Source: Paradevosia shaoguanensis
Lineage (GTDB): Bacteria; Pseudomonadota; Alphaproteobacteria; Rhizobiales; Devosiaceae
Assembly (NCBI RefSeq): GCF_016801025.1
Contig: NZ_CP068983.1
Location: forward strand, 4,394,501 to 4,458,500
Direction: 5' to 3'
Length of the DNA stretch: 64,000 bases
Shown here: positions 7,547-17,198 of the stretch, piece after piece
Numbering within the stretch: the first letter of the stretch is position 1
Layout: the number at the start of each line of letters is the position of its first letter
Made by a program: the position numbers and the translations under genes
The notes under the pieces: model-generated
The model's database searches: none
What the model was told of the DNA's origin: nothing
What the model saw: only the letters and a program-made list of their open reading frames with translations

Positions 7547-9822
7547 GCTTGCTCCGCTTGTTCGATTTTTCCGTTCCATTCGAGCGTGGAGATGGTGCCG
7601 GCTTCGGCGACCGTCGCACGCTGAACGTTGTGCAGTCCGGGACTACGTTTGAGGGTTGCCAGGACATCCGTCAATTGCGCGAGGTCGCGCACCTCGATTT
7701 CGAACACCAATTGGTGGAAATCGGGCGAGATCATGCGCATGACGAGGTTGTTGATGTTGGCGTCGCACGCCGCGATGGCCGAGGAGACCTGCGCGAGCGA
7801 GCCTGGCTTATTGACCGATTCCATCGAGATGGCGACCTTGTACTCGCGTTCCTGGCTGCCCACGATGTCCCAGCGGACGTCGATCCAGGCCACGTCGGAA
7901 TCGTAGAGGTCGGCCAGCGCGTCCGAGTGGATCGGATAGACGTGCACCGAGCCCCCCTGCTCCAGGATGCCCACCAGCCGGTCGCCCGGGACCACGCCCT
8001 CGGCGGAGAATTCCACCGGCGTGTTGAAGTTGAGTTCTTCGAGCGCCGCCATCGCCTTGGGTCCGCGGGTCGACGCGCCCGGCACCCGGAAGCGCAGCAG
8101 GTTGGTGGCGCGCAGCGCGAACCAGCCCTCGGCCTTGTCAGGCACCGGCAGGTCGAGCCGGCGACTGCGGTGGCGGCGGAAGCCCTTCACCTTGGCGATC
8201 TCGTCGGCGATGACTTCGGTCGAAACCTTGCCCTCGCCCACGGCGACCAGCAATTCTCGCTTGCCCGGATGCCCGATGGCCTCGGCCACGGCCTTCATCT
8301 CGGCGTCGTCGACCGAAACGCTCTCGCGCTCGAGCAGCATCTTGACCACGTGCTCGCCCAGCGAGTACGCGCGCTGCTGGCTGGCGAGACGCACGGCGCG
8401 GCGGATGGCCGCCCGGGCCTTGCCGGTGGCAGCAATGCCTTCCCAGTTGGATGGCGGCAGGTGGTTCTGGTCGCGGATGATCTCGACTTCGTCGCCCGAG
8501 CGGAGCTGGGTGACGAGCGGCATGATGGCGCCGTTGATCTTGGCGCCCACGCAGGTATCGCCGATCTCGGTATGCAGCGCATAGGCGAAGTCGATCGGCG
8601 TCGCACCCCGCGGCAGCGCGATCAGGCGTCCACGCGGCGTGAAGCAGAACACCTGGTCCTGGAACAGCTCCAGCTTGGTGTATTCGAGAAAATCCTCGCC
8701 GGTATTGCCGGCTGTCAGATGCTGGATGGTCTGCCGCAGCCAGACGAAGGCGCGGCTTTCCTTTTCGAGCCGCGCCAGGTCAGCCGAGGCGCCATCCTTG
8801 TAGAGCGCATGTGCCGCGATGCCGAGTTCGGCGATCTGGTGCATCTCGAATGTGCGAATCTGCAGCTCGACGCGCTGCCGGCCCGGCCCCACGATGGTGG
8901 TGTGGATCGAGCGGTAATCGTTGTGCTTGGGGACCGAAATATAGTCCTTGAACCGCCCGGGCACGACCTTCCAGTTGGTGTGCACGATGCCCAGCGTACG
9001 ATAGCAATCCTCGGTGCTCTCCACGATCACGCGGAAGCCGATCATGTCGGAGAGCTGCTCCAGCGCGATCGACTTGCGCTCGATCTTGTTGAAGATCGAG
9101 AACGGCGACTTCACCCGCGCGCTCACCTTCGCGTCGATCCCCTCGGCCGCGAGCTTCTCGCTCAGCTCCGACGTGATCCGGTCGATGGTGTCGTGGTGGT
9201 CGGCCTGCATCTCGCGCAGGCGGCTCGTGATGGCGTTGTACTGCTCGGGCTGCTGCACCTTGAACGAAAGGTCTTCGAGCTCCGAGCGGATGCCCTGCAT
9301 ACCCATGCGGCCAGCCAGCGGCGCATAGATATCGAGCGTTTCCTGTGCGATCCGCGTCCGCTTTTCGGGCGGCATGTATTCGAGCGTGCGCATGTTGTGC
9401 AGGCGGTCGGCCAGCTTGACCAGCAGCACCCGCACGTCCTCGGAAATCGCCAGCAGGAGCTTGCGCAGGTTTTCCGCCTGCGCTTCCTCGCGCGAAACGA
9501 GGTTCAGCCGCTCGATCTTGGTGAGGCCATCCACGATCGCGCCGATTTCCGAGCCGAAGAGCTGGTCGATCTCGGCGCGCGTCGCGTCGGTGTCCTCGAT
9601 GGTGTCGTGCAGCAGCCCCACCGCGATCGTCGCATCATCGAGCTTGAGATCGGTGAGAATGGCCGCCACTTCCAGGGGATGGGCGAAATACGGGTCGCCG
9701 GATGCGCGCTTCTGCGAGCCATGCTTTTGCATGGCGTAGACATATGCCTTGTTGAGCAGCGCCTCGTCGGCATTGGGGTTGTAGGCCTGAACCCTCTCGA
9801 CGAGCTCGTATTGACGCATCAT
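7543..9822 (-). CDS. rsh: bifunctional (p)ppGpp synthetase/hydrolase, RelA/SpoT family
   Basis: 759 residues, usual for the single Rsh of alphaproteobacteria. Makes and degrades (p)ppGpp in the stringent response. The N-terminal HD hydrolase domain has His48 (YFAHPLE) and His72-Asp73 ([10 protein letters not shown]). The synthetase domain follows ([17 protein letters not shown] ... [19 protein letters not shown], about 265-310). Then come a TGS domain ([28 protein letters not shown]) and a C-terminal ACT domain. Both activities look intact. The start is the first of two tandem ATGs; AAGGAG lies 13 bases upstream. It follows rpoZ after a terminator-like hairpin. Confidence 0.96.
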   Translation of the reverse strand: MMRQYELVERVQAYNPNADEALLNKAYVYAMQKHGSQKRASGDPYFAHPLEVAAILTDLKLDDATIAVGLLHDTIEDTDATRAEIDQLFGSEIGAIVDGLTKIERLNLVSREEAQAENLRKLLLAISEDVRVLLVKLADRLHNMRTLEYMPPEKRTRIAQETLDIYAPLAGRMGMQGIRSELEDLSFKVQQPEQYNAITSRLREMQADHHDTIDRITSELSEKLAAEGIDAKVSARVKSPFSIFNKIERKSIALEQLSDMIGFRVIVESTEDCYRTLGIVHTNWKVVPGRFKDYISVPKHNDYRSIHTTIVGPGRQRVELQIRTFEMHQIAELGIAAHALYKDGASADLARLEKESRAFVWLRQTIQHLTAGNTGEDFLEYTKLELFQDQVFCFTPRGRLIALPRGATPIDFAYALHTEIGDTCVGAKINGAIMPLVTQLRSGDEVEIIRDQNHLPPSNWEGIAATGKARAAIRRAVRLASQQRAYSLGEHVVKMLLERESVSVDDAEMKAVAEAIGHPGKRELLVAVGEGKVSTEVIADEIAKVKGFRRHRSRRLDLPVPDKAEGWFALRATNLLRFRVPGASTRGPKAMAALEELNFNTPVEFSAEGVVPGDRLVGILEQGGSVHVYPIHSDALADLYDSDVAWIDVRWDIVGSQEREYKVAISMESVNKPGSLAQVSSAIAACDANINNLVMRMISPDFHQLVFEIEVRDLAQLTDVLATLKRSPGLHNVQRATVAEAGTISTLEWNGKIEQAEQA

Positions 9823-9873
9823 GGCTGGTGCCGCACTCCTTGCGGCATGATCTTAGCGATCAATTGGTTAAAT

Positions 9874-9909
9874 GGAAAAGGCGCCGAACGAACGTTCGAC
9901 GCCTTTCCA
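9874..9909 (-). terminator. terminator downstream of rpoZ
   Basis: On the minus strand GGAAAGGCGTCGAACG pairs with CGTTCGGCGCCTTTTCC, giving a long stem with one mismatch that ends in a T-rich arm. It lies between the rpoZ stop (9932) and the rsh start (9822), so rpoZ can be expressed separately from the rsh operon, with some read-through. Confidence 0.7.
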
Positions 9910-9931
9910 TATAGTCCGAGTCGTCAGGCGA

Positions 9932-10300
9932 TCAATCGTCGCGACGCTCCGGCGGCGCGAGGCTTTCGATGCCGCGCAGCAATTCGTCTTCGCTCATGGT
10001 GTCGAAGGTCATGTTGTCGTCGTCGTTGCCGCTCTCGATCAGAGGAGCAGCATGCTTCTCCGGCTCGTCGACTTCGACATACTTCTGCATCGAGTGGATG
10101 AGGTCCTCGCGCAGGTCTTCCGGCGAAATCGCGCCGTCGCCGATCTCGCGCAGGGCGACGACCGGGTTCTTGTCGTTGTCGCGATCAACGGTGATCTGCG
10201 AGCCCGACGAAATCATGCGGGCGCGGTGAGCCGCCATGAGCACCAGATCGAAGCGGTTTTCGACCTTTTCGATGCAATCTTCTACTGTGACGCGTGCCAC
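9932..10300 (-). CDS. rpoZ: RNA polymerase omega subunit
   Basis: 122 residues. Small subunit that assists folding and assembly of the beta' subunit. The conserved N-terminus [28 protein letters not shown] is followed by [13 protein letters not shown], both diagnostic. The C-terminal part is acidic and longer than in E. coli, as usual in Rhizobiales. The start is GTG at 10300 with GGAG six bases upstream. It sits directly upstream of rsh, the classic arrangement. Confidence 0.96.
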   Translation of the reverse strand: MARVTVEDCIEKVENRFDLVLMAAHRARMISSGSQITVDRDNDKNPVVALREIGDGAISPEDLREDLIHSMQKYVEVDEPEKHAAPLIESGNDDDNMTFDTMSEDELLRGIESLAPPERRDD

Positions 10301-10665
10301 TGACGTCTCCAGGGAGTTGTGGGATGAAGGCCGCTCTTACACGAGCCGATGCCGGATGGCAAGCGAAGCGGATCGCCCAAACGATCACACACCATCTCCA
10401 TTTCTTGCACAGGATGGCATGTAAAGTGAACTAGTCCATATTTGTTGATAGAAATCCACTGGTTAGTATGGGAACAGTATGGGATGCGGAATTGTTGATG
10501 GAGATGTCCAACAATAATTGCCTTGGGAAAGCCATATTGCTGATGCGATGACCGCTATCGTAATCACGGTGTCGGTGATAAATCCTAGCTATTCACTCAT
10601 ATGCGCAAAGGCGCAAGTATGCTGGGCAGCCTGAGAGGCCGGCCGACCCGGTCTGGAGAATGCTC
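10301..10665. promoter_or_regulatory. divergent intergenic region rpoZ / NYN gene
   Basis: No gene is seen in these 365 bases. The right half is much more AT-rich than its surroundings and should hold promoters for both directions. A 7-base inverted repeat, ATTGTTG ... CAACAAT (10491-10515, 11-base spacer), is the only clear symmetric element and could be an operator or a leader hairpin. Confidence 0.4.
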
Positions 10666-11235
10666 ATGTCCATCGATCCGCGCGAAAAAGTAGTTTTGTT
10701 TATTGACGGCGCAAACCTTTACGCCACCTCCAAAGCTATAGGCGTCGATATCGACTATCGCCGTCTGCTCAAGGAATTTCAGAGCAAGGCCTACCTGCTT
10801 CGCGCCTACTATTACACTGCCCTCATCGAGGATCAGGAGTATTCCTCGATCCGCCCGCTGATCGACTGGCTCGACTACAACGGCTTTACTGTGGTCACCA
10901 AGCCCGCCAAGGAATTCACCGACGCGACCGGCCGCCGCAAGATCAAGGGAAATATGGATATAGAACTGACCGTGGATGCGCTCGAAATGGCGCCATTCTA
11001 CGATCACATGGTGTTGTTTTCAGGCGATGGCGACTTCACCGCGCTCGTTGCCGCACTCCAGCGCAAGGGCAAGCGCGTTACCGTCGCCTCCACCCTCACC
11101 ACCTCGACCCCGATGATTTCGGACGACCTGCGCCGTCAGGCCGATTTCTTCCTCGATGTCGCCGAGCTCGCCAAGACTGTCGGCCGCACGCCGGTTGACC
11201 GGACTCCTCCCGTTGTCGAGGATGACTCGGAGTGA
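10666..11235 (+). CDS. NYN/PIN-like domain protein (LabA/DUF88 family)
   Basis: 189 residues. Predicted metal-dependent ribonuclease of the NYN (PIN-like) fold. Acidic site motifs are visible: VLFIDGANLY at the start, GNMDIELTVDA in the middle and LFSGDGDFTALV near residue 120. KGKRVTVAS follows, as in the LabA group. The ATG at 10666 is preferred over the one at 10660 because GGAG lies seven bases before it, leaving only one base to the other. The acidic tail (PPVVEDDSE) ends 15 bases before a DNA glycosylase gene. The RNA target is unknown. Confidence 0.85.
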   Translation: MSIDPREKVVLFIDGANLYATSKAIGVDIDYRRLLKEFQSKAYLLRAYYYTALIEDQEYSSIRPLIDWLDYNGFTVVTKPAKEFTDATGRRKIKGNMDIELTVDALEMAPFYDHMVLFSGDGDFTALVAALQRKGKRVTVASTLTTSTPMISDDLRRQADFFLDVAELAKTVGRTPVDRTPPVVEDDSE

Positions 11236-11250
11236 TTCCGAGACTTCCCC

Positions 11251-11889
11251 TTGCCTGAGATCAATCCCCCGCACGATTGCCCGCTTTGTCCGCGCCTGGC
11301 CGAATTCCGCCATGCGAACCGCGCCCTTTATCCGGATTTCTTCAACGCGCCCGTCCCGCCCTGGGGTGACGAGCGCGCCCGGCTGGTGATCGTCGGCCTC
11401 GCTCCCGGCCTCAAGGGCGCCAACAAGACCGGGCGTCCCTTCACCGGCGACTTTGCCGGGGACCTCCTCTACGCCACGCTCAAGAAGTTCGGCCTTGCCT
11501 CGGGCGAGTTCGAGGCGCGTGCGGACGATAGCCTGCAGCTCCACAATGTCGTGATCGTCAACGGCGTGCGCTGCGTGCCACCACAGAACAAGCCAACCGG
11601 CCCCGAAATCGCCAATTGCCGCCGCTTCCTCTCAGCGGCGCTCGACCATTTCGAGACCACCACGGCCTATGTCGCCCTGGGCCGCATCGCTCACGACACA
11701 CTCCTCACCACCCTCCACGAACGCCGCGCCTCCTTCCCTTTCGGCCATGGCGCCGAACACCACCTCACCTCCGGCCGCCGCCTCTTCGACAGCTACCACT
11801 GCTCCCGCTACAACACGAACACGGGCGTGCTCACCACCGAGATGTTCGAGGACGTCATCGGCCGGGCTGCGGCGTTCATCAAGGGCTGA
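11251..11889 (+). CDS. uracil-DNA glycosylase, family 5 (UdgB type)
   Basis: 212 residues. Removes uracil and some other deaminated bases from DNA. Four cysteines fit an iron-sulfur cluster: Cys10 and Cys13 (DCPLCPRL), Cys108 (VRCVPP) and Cys123 (ANCRRF). The active-site motif GLAPGLKGANKTGRPFTGD is at 49-67, and the C-terminal motif YHCSRYNTNTG corresponds to the HPS.rN element. Lack of an acidic residue in motif A points to family 5 rather than family 4. It starts with TTG at 11251 and is probably co-transcribed with the NYN gene. Confidence 0.88.
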   Translation: MPEINPPHDCPLCPRLAEFRHANRALYPDFFNAPVPPWGDERARLVIVGLAPGLKGANKTGRPFTGDFAGDLLYATLKKFGLASGEFEARADDSLQLHNVVIVNGVRCVPPQNKPTGPEIANCRRFLSAALDHFETTTAYVALGRIAHDTLLTTLHERRASFPFGHGAEHHLTSGRRLFDSYHCSRYNTNTGVLTTEMFEDVIGRAAAFIKG

Positions 11890-11950
11890 GGCCTGGAGCG
11901 TCCAACGGCACGATCGGGGCGCCACAGGCCCCCATCCCTCCCCACCCCTA

Positions 11951-12035
11951 CTTCCCCGGGCGAAGACCCGGGGCCTATTGCACCCCTCCACCCGAGTGGC
12001 GCCATCCATGGCCCCCGGCTCTCCGGCCGGGGAAG
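11951..12035. repeat. three-stem palindromic repeat, copy 2
   Basis: Same design as the element at 3851-3934: outer arms CTTCCCCGG and CCGGGGAAG, and left stem CCCCGGGCGAAGACCCGGGG. Several changes in the left stem are compensatory and keep pairing. The central palindrome is degraded here (CCACCCGAGTGG). It lies in the tail-to-tail gap between the glycosylase gene and smpB. Confidence 0.8.
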
Positions 12036-12535
12036 ATCGAGTAAGTGGCAAGCTCCCGGGATGGCGGCCCGTCACTGGACACTATTCCACCAGAGCGCTC
12101 CACCTTAACTTATCCCCCCACCCCTCAGCCGGATTACAATCCCGACACCACTCTCACCGCCACCCGCCAGGAGCAAAAACCAGCCTCAAACATTCCTCAA
12201 AAACTCGCGAATTTCCGCTCAAATCCGCAAAAGATGCGCAAACGAACCCCGAAATTGAGTCAAAATTTAACGATTTACGCGCTCCGCGGAAAACAAAACT
12301 CAACAATATCAATATGTTAACTTCAAAACCAAACGCAAAACTGCAATAAAAACCGCCGTGAAACAATGTTTCACGCTCACCATCGCCCCCCGCCCCTCAC
12401 GCGGGTGCATCCAGCCCCGCACAGCACTCGCCGCGCACGCCAAACACCACCCCGCCCCAGCCTTCACCGGAGTGGACCAAACCAGCATCTCGGATAGAAA
12501 CCTCGGCGAGCCCGCCAGCTCGCCCCCGGCAGGCG
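12036..12535. other. gene-free, A-rich convergent gap
   Basis: No credible gene. Bases 12170-12355 are strikingly A-rich on the plus strand, with few G or T, in an otherwise GC-rich genome. At its edge is the palindrome GTGAAACA-a-TGTTTCAC (12358-12374). The remaining 160 bases before smpB are C-rich. The AT drop could mark a small RNA, a protein-binding site or a relic of transferred DNA. Confidence 0.4.
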
Positions 12536-13027
12536 CTAGCCGCGCCCGCCCTCTTTCATGATCCGCGATTTCTCGCGGTTCCAGTCGCGGTTCTTGGCGG
12601 TCTCGCGCTTGTCGTAGGCCTTCTTGCCTTTGCCCAGGCCGATCAGCAGCTTCGCCTTGCCGTGCTCGTTGAAGTAGAGCTTGAGCGGCACGATCGTATT
12701 GCCCGCCCGCTCCACTTCCTGGGACAGGCGCGCCAGCTGCTTCTTGGAAACCAGCAGTTTCCGCGGCCGCCGCTCTACGTGGTTGAAGCGGTTGGCCTGC
12801 AGGTATTCGGGGATATAGGCGTTGATCAGCCAGAGCTCGCCGCCTTCGGGCGAAGCATAGCTCTCCGCGATCTGGGCCTGGCCGGCGCGCAACGACTTGA
12901 CCTCGGTGCCGGTCAGCACGATGCCGGCCTCGACGGTGTCCATGATCTCGTAATCGAAACGCGCGCGCCGGTTCTCAGCCACCTGTCCGTGGCTGATGAG
13001 CCCTTTGCCTTCCTTCTTGGGGGCCAT
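12536..13027 (-). CDS. smpB: SsrA-binding protein SmpB
   Basis: 163 residues. Partner of tmRNA in trans-translation, which frees stalled ribosomes and tags their products. The core is typical: [32 protein letters not shown], then NAYIPEY and [18 protein letters not shown]. The basic C-terminal tail that enters the ribosome ([18 protein letters not shown]) is complete. It starts eight bases after dapA, so the two form an operon. No tmRNA gene was recognised nearby. Confidence 0.96.
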   Translation of the reverse strand: MAPKKEGKGLISHGQVAENRRARFDYEIMDTVEAGIVLTGTEVKSLRAGQAQIAESYASPEGGELWLINAYIPEYLQANRFNHVERRPRKLLVSKKQLARLSQEVERAGNTIVPLKLYFNEHGKAKLLIGLGKGKKAYDKRETAKNRDWNREKSRIMKEGGRG

Positions 13028-13035
13028 GGCGAGCC

Positions 13036-13911
13036 TTAGATCAGCCCCGCATGCGCCAGGGCGCCGTCGATGGCTTGCTGGGTTGCGGGCGAGATCGGGA
13101 CCAGCGGCAGACGCAGTTCGTTCTGCGCCAGGCCCAGCTTGTTGGCGGCGTATTTGACGCCGGTCGGGTTCGGCTCGAGGAAGAGCGTGCGGTGAAGCGG
13201 AGCGAGCTTGTCCTGCAGCTCGATCGCCCGGGCGTAATTGCCCTGCTGGCAGGCGTTCTGGAACTCGGCACAGAGCTTGGGAGCGATGTTGGAGGTCACC
13301 GAGATGCAGCCGGTGCCGCCATGGGCGTTGAAGCCGAGCGCAGTCATGTCCTCGCCCGAGAGCAGGATGAAATCCTTGCCGAGCTTGGCGCGCTGGGCGG
13401 TCGCCCGGCCCATGTCCGAGGTCGCGTCCTTGACGCCGATGATGTTGTCATGCGCGTCGCGCAGCCGCGCGATCGTGTCCACCGTCAGGTCAACCACGGT
13501 ACGCCCCGGCACCGAATAGAGGATGATCGGCAGCGCCGTTGCATTGGCCACGGCCGAGAAGTGCTGGAAGAGCCCCTCCTGGTTCGGCTTGTTGTAATAG
13601 GGAACGACCGAGAGCACCGCGTCCGCCCCCACTTCCTCGGCATAGCGCGCCAGCGCTACTGCCTCGGCGGTCGAGTTGGCACCCGCGCCGGCCAGAATCG
13701 GCACGCGCTTGTTGGCGATCTCGACGCAGATCTCGATGATGCGGCGATGCTCCTCGTGGCTCACCGTCGGGCTCTCGCCCGTGGTGCCTACCGGCACCAG
13801 GCCGTGCGAGCCTTCCGCGATCTGCCAATCCACGAATGCCGAGAAGGCTTTCTCATCGACCGCCCCATTGGCAAAGGGGGTGATGAGCGCCGTGATCGAT
13901 CCTCTCAGCAT
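13036..13911 (-). CDS. dapA: 4-hydroxy-tetrahydrodipicolinate synthase
   Basis: 291 residues from the ATG at 13911, matching the family length of about 292. Condenses pyruvate with aspartate semialdehyde in lysine and diaminopimelate synthesis. The diagnostic GTTGE motif is at 42-46, and the Schiff-base lysine is Lys161 (GVKDAT). The proton-relay tyrosines are in PYYNKP and LYSVPGRT; most relatives have LYNVPGRT, so Ser133 is a mild change. A GTG at 13938 could extend the protein, but AAGGA sits correctly before 13911. It is followed by smpB, as is common in this class. Confidence 0.94.
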   Translation of the reverse strand: MLRGSITALITPFANGAVDEKAFSAFVDWQIAEGSHGLVPVGTTGESPTVSHEEHRRIIEICVEIANKRVPILAGAGANSTAEAVALARYAEEVGADAVLSVVPYYNKPNQEGLFQHFSAVANATALPIILYSVPGRTVVDLTVDTIARLRDAHDNIIGVKDATSDMGRATAQRAKLGKDFILLSGEDMTALGFNAHGGTGCISVTSNIAPKLCAEFQNACQQGNYARAIELQDKLAPLHRTLFLEPNPTGVKYAANKLGLAQNELRLPLVPISPATQQAIDGALAHAGLI

Positions 13912-14168
13912 TTGAGGTATTCCTTGGTGTTCTGCCACAGTTGCGCCGTGGCTTGGTGTGATGGTGCCGCTCGTATGGCGGCCGTTCGGAGGTGGGCACC
14001 ATACTTTTTGTTGTGCGGCACGACAAGTTGGGTGTCAGGGCTATCACCGCTATCGGCCGCGAGAACTTTGCAGCAACCAAATGTTCACCCTGGCCGGGTA
14101 ACGTTGGGTTAACCGCAAGGATGGGGGCACCTTGTTGGGTTAGAATTCAGGACCAACAGGACGGTACC

Positions 14169-16214
14169 ATGCTACTAGTGCAACAGAGGCGTCCTCGCCT
14201 TGTTGCTGGCCTGCTCGCAGCGACGATGTTCCTGCAGGCCGGAGCCGCCCCAATCCCCGCAATGGCTGTTGACGGGGTCGATACCACCACGACCGCCGCC
14301 ATCGATCCGGCGCCCATTGCCGCTGGCCTGCCTCAGGGTTCGGCCACGTTCCGCCGCGCGCTCGATCTCCTCAAATCGCGCAATTACGCCGATGCTTATG
14401 CAGCCGCTCGCGGCCTGCAGAGTGCCGTCGAGCGCCGCACGATCCAGTGGGCGGCGATCTATTACGGCGGCACCGATATCGACTACGAATCCATCGCGCG
14501 CTTCGCCGCCGACGCCCCCGACTACGCCACTGCCGGCCTCTACAAGACCCGTCTTGAGCAATCGCTGGTCAAGGCCAATGCCGACAGCGCCGATGTCATC
14601 CGGCTGCTCGGCGGCGCCATGCCCTCGACCATTCCCGCGCAGATCGCCCTGGCCTCCGCCTATCTCGAAAGCGGCCAGAAGGATCGCGCCGCCCGCATCG
14701 CCCGCTCTATCTGGGTCGACAACTATCTCGACCAGAAGTCCGAGGACGACGTCAAAGCCAAGCTCGGCTCCCTCCTCGATCGCGATGCCCATTGGGCCCG
14801 CGCCGTTCACCTGATGATGAACGACCGCGCCGCCGGCGTTGAACGGCTCCTGCCCTTTCTATCGTCCGGCCAGAAGTCCCTCGCCGTTGCCCGCATTGCC
14901 GTCTCGCGCAACGCCAACAACGCCAAGGCGCTGCTCGACGCGGTCGACCCGGCTTATCAGAAGCACCCTGTCTTCATCTTCTCCCGCGCACAGCGCGCCC
15001 GCCAGGCGGAGCTTTATGAGAGCGCCATCGACTGGCTTAATAAGGCCAGCGGCGACCTGCCCGATGCTGCCGAGTGGTGGTACGAGCGCCGTACGCTGAT
15101 CCGCCAGCTCCTCTCTGCGGGCGATGCCAAGCTCGCCTACGAGGCCGCCGACACCTATCGCGAAGGCCCGGAGGGTCGCCTCGTCGACGCCCGCTTCCAC
15201 GCCGGCTGGATCGCCGCTTCCTTCCTTGGCGACCCGAAATCGGCCAAGGCGCATTTCGAGAAGATGCGCTCCCTCTCCACCCTGCCCGACACCGTCAGCC
15301 AGGCCGACTACTGGCTGGCGCGCACCTTGCGGCAGCTCGGTGATGACGCCGGCGCCAAGACCGCGCTCGAGGCTGCCGCCAAGTACAGCACCGTCTATTA
15401 CGGTCTCCTCGCTCGCGCCGAGCTTGGCCTCAAGGGCGTCGAGATTCGTGGCATGCCGGCCTGGAAGCACAGCGAAACCGTGTTCGACGCCCGCGAGCCG
15501 GTGCAGGCCATCCGCCTGCTCGCCGCCAATGGCCAGCAGAGCATGGCCATGCCGCTCCTGCGCACCTTTGCCGCCAGGCTCACCGATACCGGCGAGATGG
15601 TTCTCGCCGCTCGACTGGCCCAATCGATCGGCGCCCACCAGGTTGCCATCACCATCGCTGAGACAGCCGAAAGCCGCGGCGCGCCGATGGATCTCTTCAG
15701 CTTCCCCAAGGACGGCCTGCCCCAGAACGCGGCGCTCGCCGCCATCGACAAGGCCGCCGTCTACGCCATCACCCGCCAGGAAAGCCGGTTCCAGGTCGAT
15801 GCCGTGTCGAGCGCCGGTGCGCGCGGTCTCATGCAGCTCATGCCAGGCACCGCCAAGGAAACCGCAGCCAAGGTCGGCGTCGATTACTCGGCCACCCGCC
15901 TCGTAACCGATGGCGCCTACAACGCGCTTCTGGGCTCGACCTATCTCGCTGCCCAGCTCAACCGCTATGACGGCTCGCTCGTCCTCGCCGCAGCCGCCTA
16001 CAATGCTGGCGCCGGCAATGCCAACAAGTGGATTTCCGCCTATGGCGACCCGCGTTCGAGCCGCGTCGACCCAGTCGTCTGGATCGAACTCATCCCCTTC
16101 CAGGAAACGCGAAAATACGTGCAGCGCGTTCTCGGCAACTACCTCGTCTACCGGGCCCGGCTGGGCGACTCCGGCATGACCCTGATGGACGCCCTGCGCA
16201 AGATTCCGGGCTGA
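14169..16214 (+). CDS. soluble lytic murein transglycosylase (Slt70-like)
   Basis: 681 residues. Exported enzyme cutting peptidoglycan glycan strands to 1,6-anhydro products. Residues 1-34 are a signal peptide (basic MLLVQQRRPRLV, hydrophobic core, AMA cleavage site). A long alpha-helical superhelix region follows (about 60-500). The C-terminal SLT domain carries catalytic Glu538 (YAITRQESRFQVDAVSSAGARGLMQLMPGTA), then AAYNAGAGN and FQETRKYVQRVLGNY. The frame is open back to 13992, but the ATG at 14169 begins the signal peptide and has AGGA six bases upstream. It is transcribed divergently from dapA. Confidence 0.92.
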   Translation: MLLVQQRRPRLVAGLLAATMFLQAGAAPIPAMAVDGVDTTTTAAIDPAPIAAGLPQGSATFRRALDLLKSRNYADAYAAARGLQSAVERRTIQWAAIYYGGTDIDYESIARFAADAPDYATAGLYKTRLEQSLVKANADSADVIRLLGGAMPSTIPAQIALASAYLESGQKDRAARIARSIWVDNYLDQKSEDDVKAKLGSLLDRDAHWARAVHLMMNDRAAGVERLLPFLSSGQKSLAVARIAVSRNANNAKALLDAVDPAYQKHPVFIFSRAQRARQAELYESAIDWLNKASGDLPDAAEWWYERRTLIRQLLSAGDAKLAYEAADTYREGPEGRLVDARFHAGWIAASFLGDPKSAKAHFEKMRSLSTLPDTVSQADYWLARTLRQLGDDAGAKTALEAAAKYSTVYYGLLARAELGLKGVEIRGMPAWKHSETVFDAREPVQAIRLLAANGQQSMAMPLLRTFAARLTDTGEMVLAARLAQSIGAHQVAITIAETAESRGAPMDLFSFPKDGLPQNAALAAIDKAAVYAITRQESRFQVDAVSSAGARGLMQLMPGTAKETAAKVGVDYSATRLVTDGAYNALLGSTYLAAQLNRYDGSLVLAAAAYNAGAGNANKWISAYGDPRSSRVDPVVWIELIPFQETRKYVQRVLGNYLVYRARLGDSGMTLMDALRKIPG

Positions 16215-16262
16215 TGGGCTAAAGCCCATTGCCACCATGCGGGCGTCTGCTAAGACGCTTGC

Positions 16263-17198
16263 ATGGCCAACCGGAATTACCCGCCCGACCACCCGCCATT
16301 TGCCGCCCTGCCCGTACGCACGATCACCATCGGCACCGGCGCGGACCAGATGGCCGTGCATATTTCCGGCCGCCTCAGTTCGCGGCGTGTGCCGGTCATC
16401 TGCGTGCCCGGCTATCAGCGCAACATGACGGATTTCACAGACTTCATCCGCTATTTCGGCCGCCTTGCCGGCGAAAGCTGGCCCGTCATCCTGGTCGACC
16501 TCTTCGGTCGTGGCCGCTCCACCGACCGCAGCGACAAGCTGCGCTACGCCTCGCCGCAGGACGCCGCCGACCTCTGCACCCTCGCCGACGCCCTGGGCGT
16601 CGAGCGCGCGGCTTTTGTCGGCCAGGGCTATGGCGGCCAGGTCACCATGGCATTGGCCGCGCGGCGCCCCGGTCTCATCGCCGGCGCGGTATTGATCGAT
16701 GCCGGTCCCCTCAGCGATTCCCGCGGACTTGTGCGGTTGCGCGGCAATCTCCAGCACATCGCCGGCTGGCGCGGCGAAGCCGTGCTTCGCGCGGGCATGC
16801 GCCAGATTCTCAGCCGCGACTATCCCGGCCTTACCGACCCGCAGCTCGATGCCCTGGCCCTACGGACCCACTTCATCGACAAGCGCGGCCGCGCCCACGC
16901 CCTCTTCGATCCACACCTCCTCAAGATGCTGGATTCCTTCGAGGCCGACGACGTCCTCGTCGCGCAATGGCCCCTCTTCGACGCCCTGCAACACATCCCT
17001 CTCATGCTCTTCCGCAGCCAGCTCACCGACCAGCTCCGCCGCGAAACCTTCGAGGCCATGACCCGCCGCCGCCCCGAAGCCCCCGCCCTCATCATCAACG
17101 ACGAAGGCTCCCCCGCCCTGCTCAACCACCCCGACGAGGTACGGGCGATCGTCGCGTTCGTCGAGAAGCTGGGCAAGACGGGTAAGGTCGCCGCTTAG
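16263..17198 (+). CDS. alpha/beta-hydrolase-fold protein lacking the nucleophile
   Basis: 311 residues. The alpha/beta-hydrolase fold is clear: PVICVPGYQRNMTDF (oxyanion region), VILVDLFGRGRS, the elbow AAFVGQGYGGQVTMALAARRP, then VLIDAGP and a late LNHPDEV histidine. In the elbow the nucleophile position (Gly-X-Nuc-X-Gly) is Gly122 (GGC at 16626-16628) instead of Ser, Asp or Cys, so ordinary hydrolase chemistry should not work. It may be a binding or regulatory protein, or an enzyme using another mechanism. It starts 48 bases after the transglycosylase gene. A rival 318-residue frame (16229-17185) is Arg/Pro-rich and is a shadow. Confidence 0.8.
   Translation: MANRNYPPDHPPFAALPVRTITIGTGADQMAVHISGRLSSRRVPVICVPGYQRNMTDFTDFIRYFGRLAGESWPVILVDLFGRGRSTDRSDKLRYASPQDAADLCTLADALGVERAAFVGQGYGGQVTMALAARRPGLIAGAVLIDAGPLSDSRGLVRLRGNLQHIAGWRGEAVLRAGMRQILSRDYPGLTDPQLDALALRTHFIDKRGRAHALFDPHLLKMLDSFEADDVLVAQWPLFDALQHIPLMLFRSQLTDQLRRETFEAMTRRRPEAPALIINDEGSPALLNHPDEVRAIVAFVEKLGKTGKVAA

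Noticed and set aside
7549-10101. 850-residue plus-strand open frame over rsh
   Set aside because: His/Arg/Asp-rich antisense shadow of a full-length, motif-complete rsh gene; high GC leaves the opposite frame open.
11890-13035. tmRNA gene next to smpB
   Set aside because: No tRNA-Ala-like ends or tag-coding segment could be recognised in the gap; in alphaproteobacteria the two-piece tmRNA is usually elsewhere.
14859-16757. 632-residue minus-strand open frame
   Set aside because: Antisense to the lytic transglycosylase and the hydrolase-fold gene; no recognisable domain.
16229-17185. 318-residue frame slightly longer than the hydrolase-fold gene
   Set aside because: Arg/Pro/His-rich sequence without motifs; the overlapping 311-residue frame has a clear alpha/beta hydrolase pattern.
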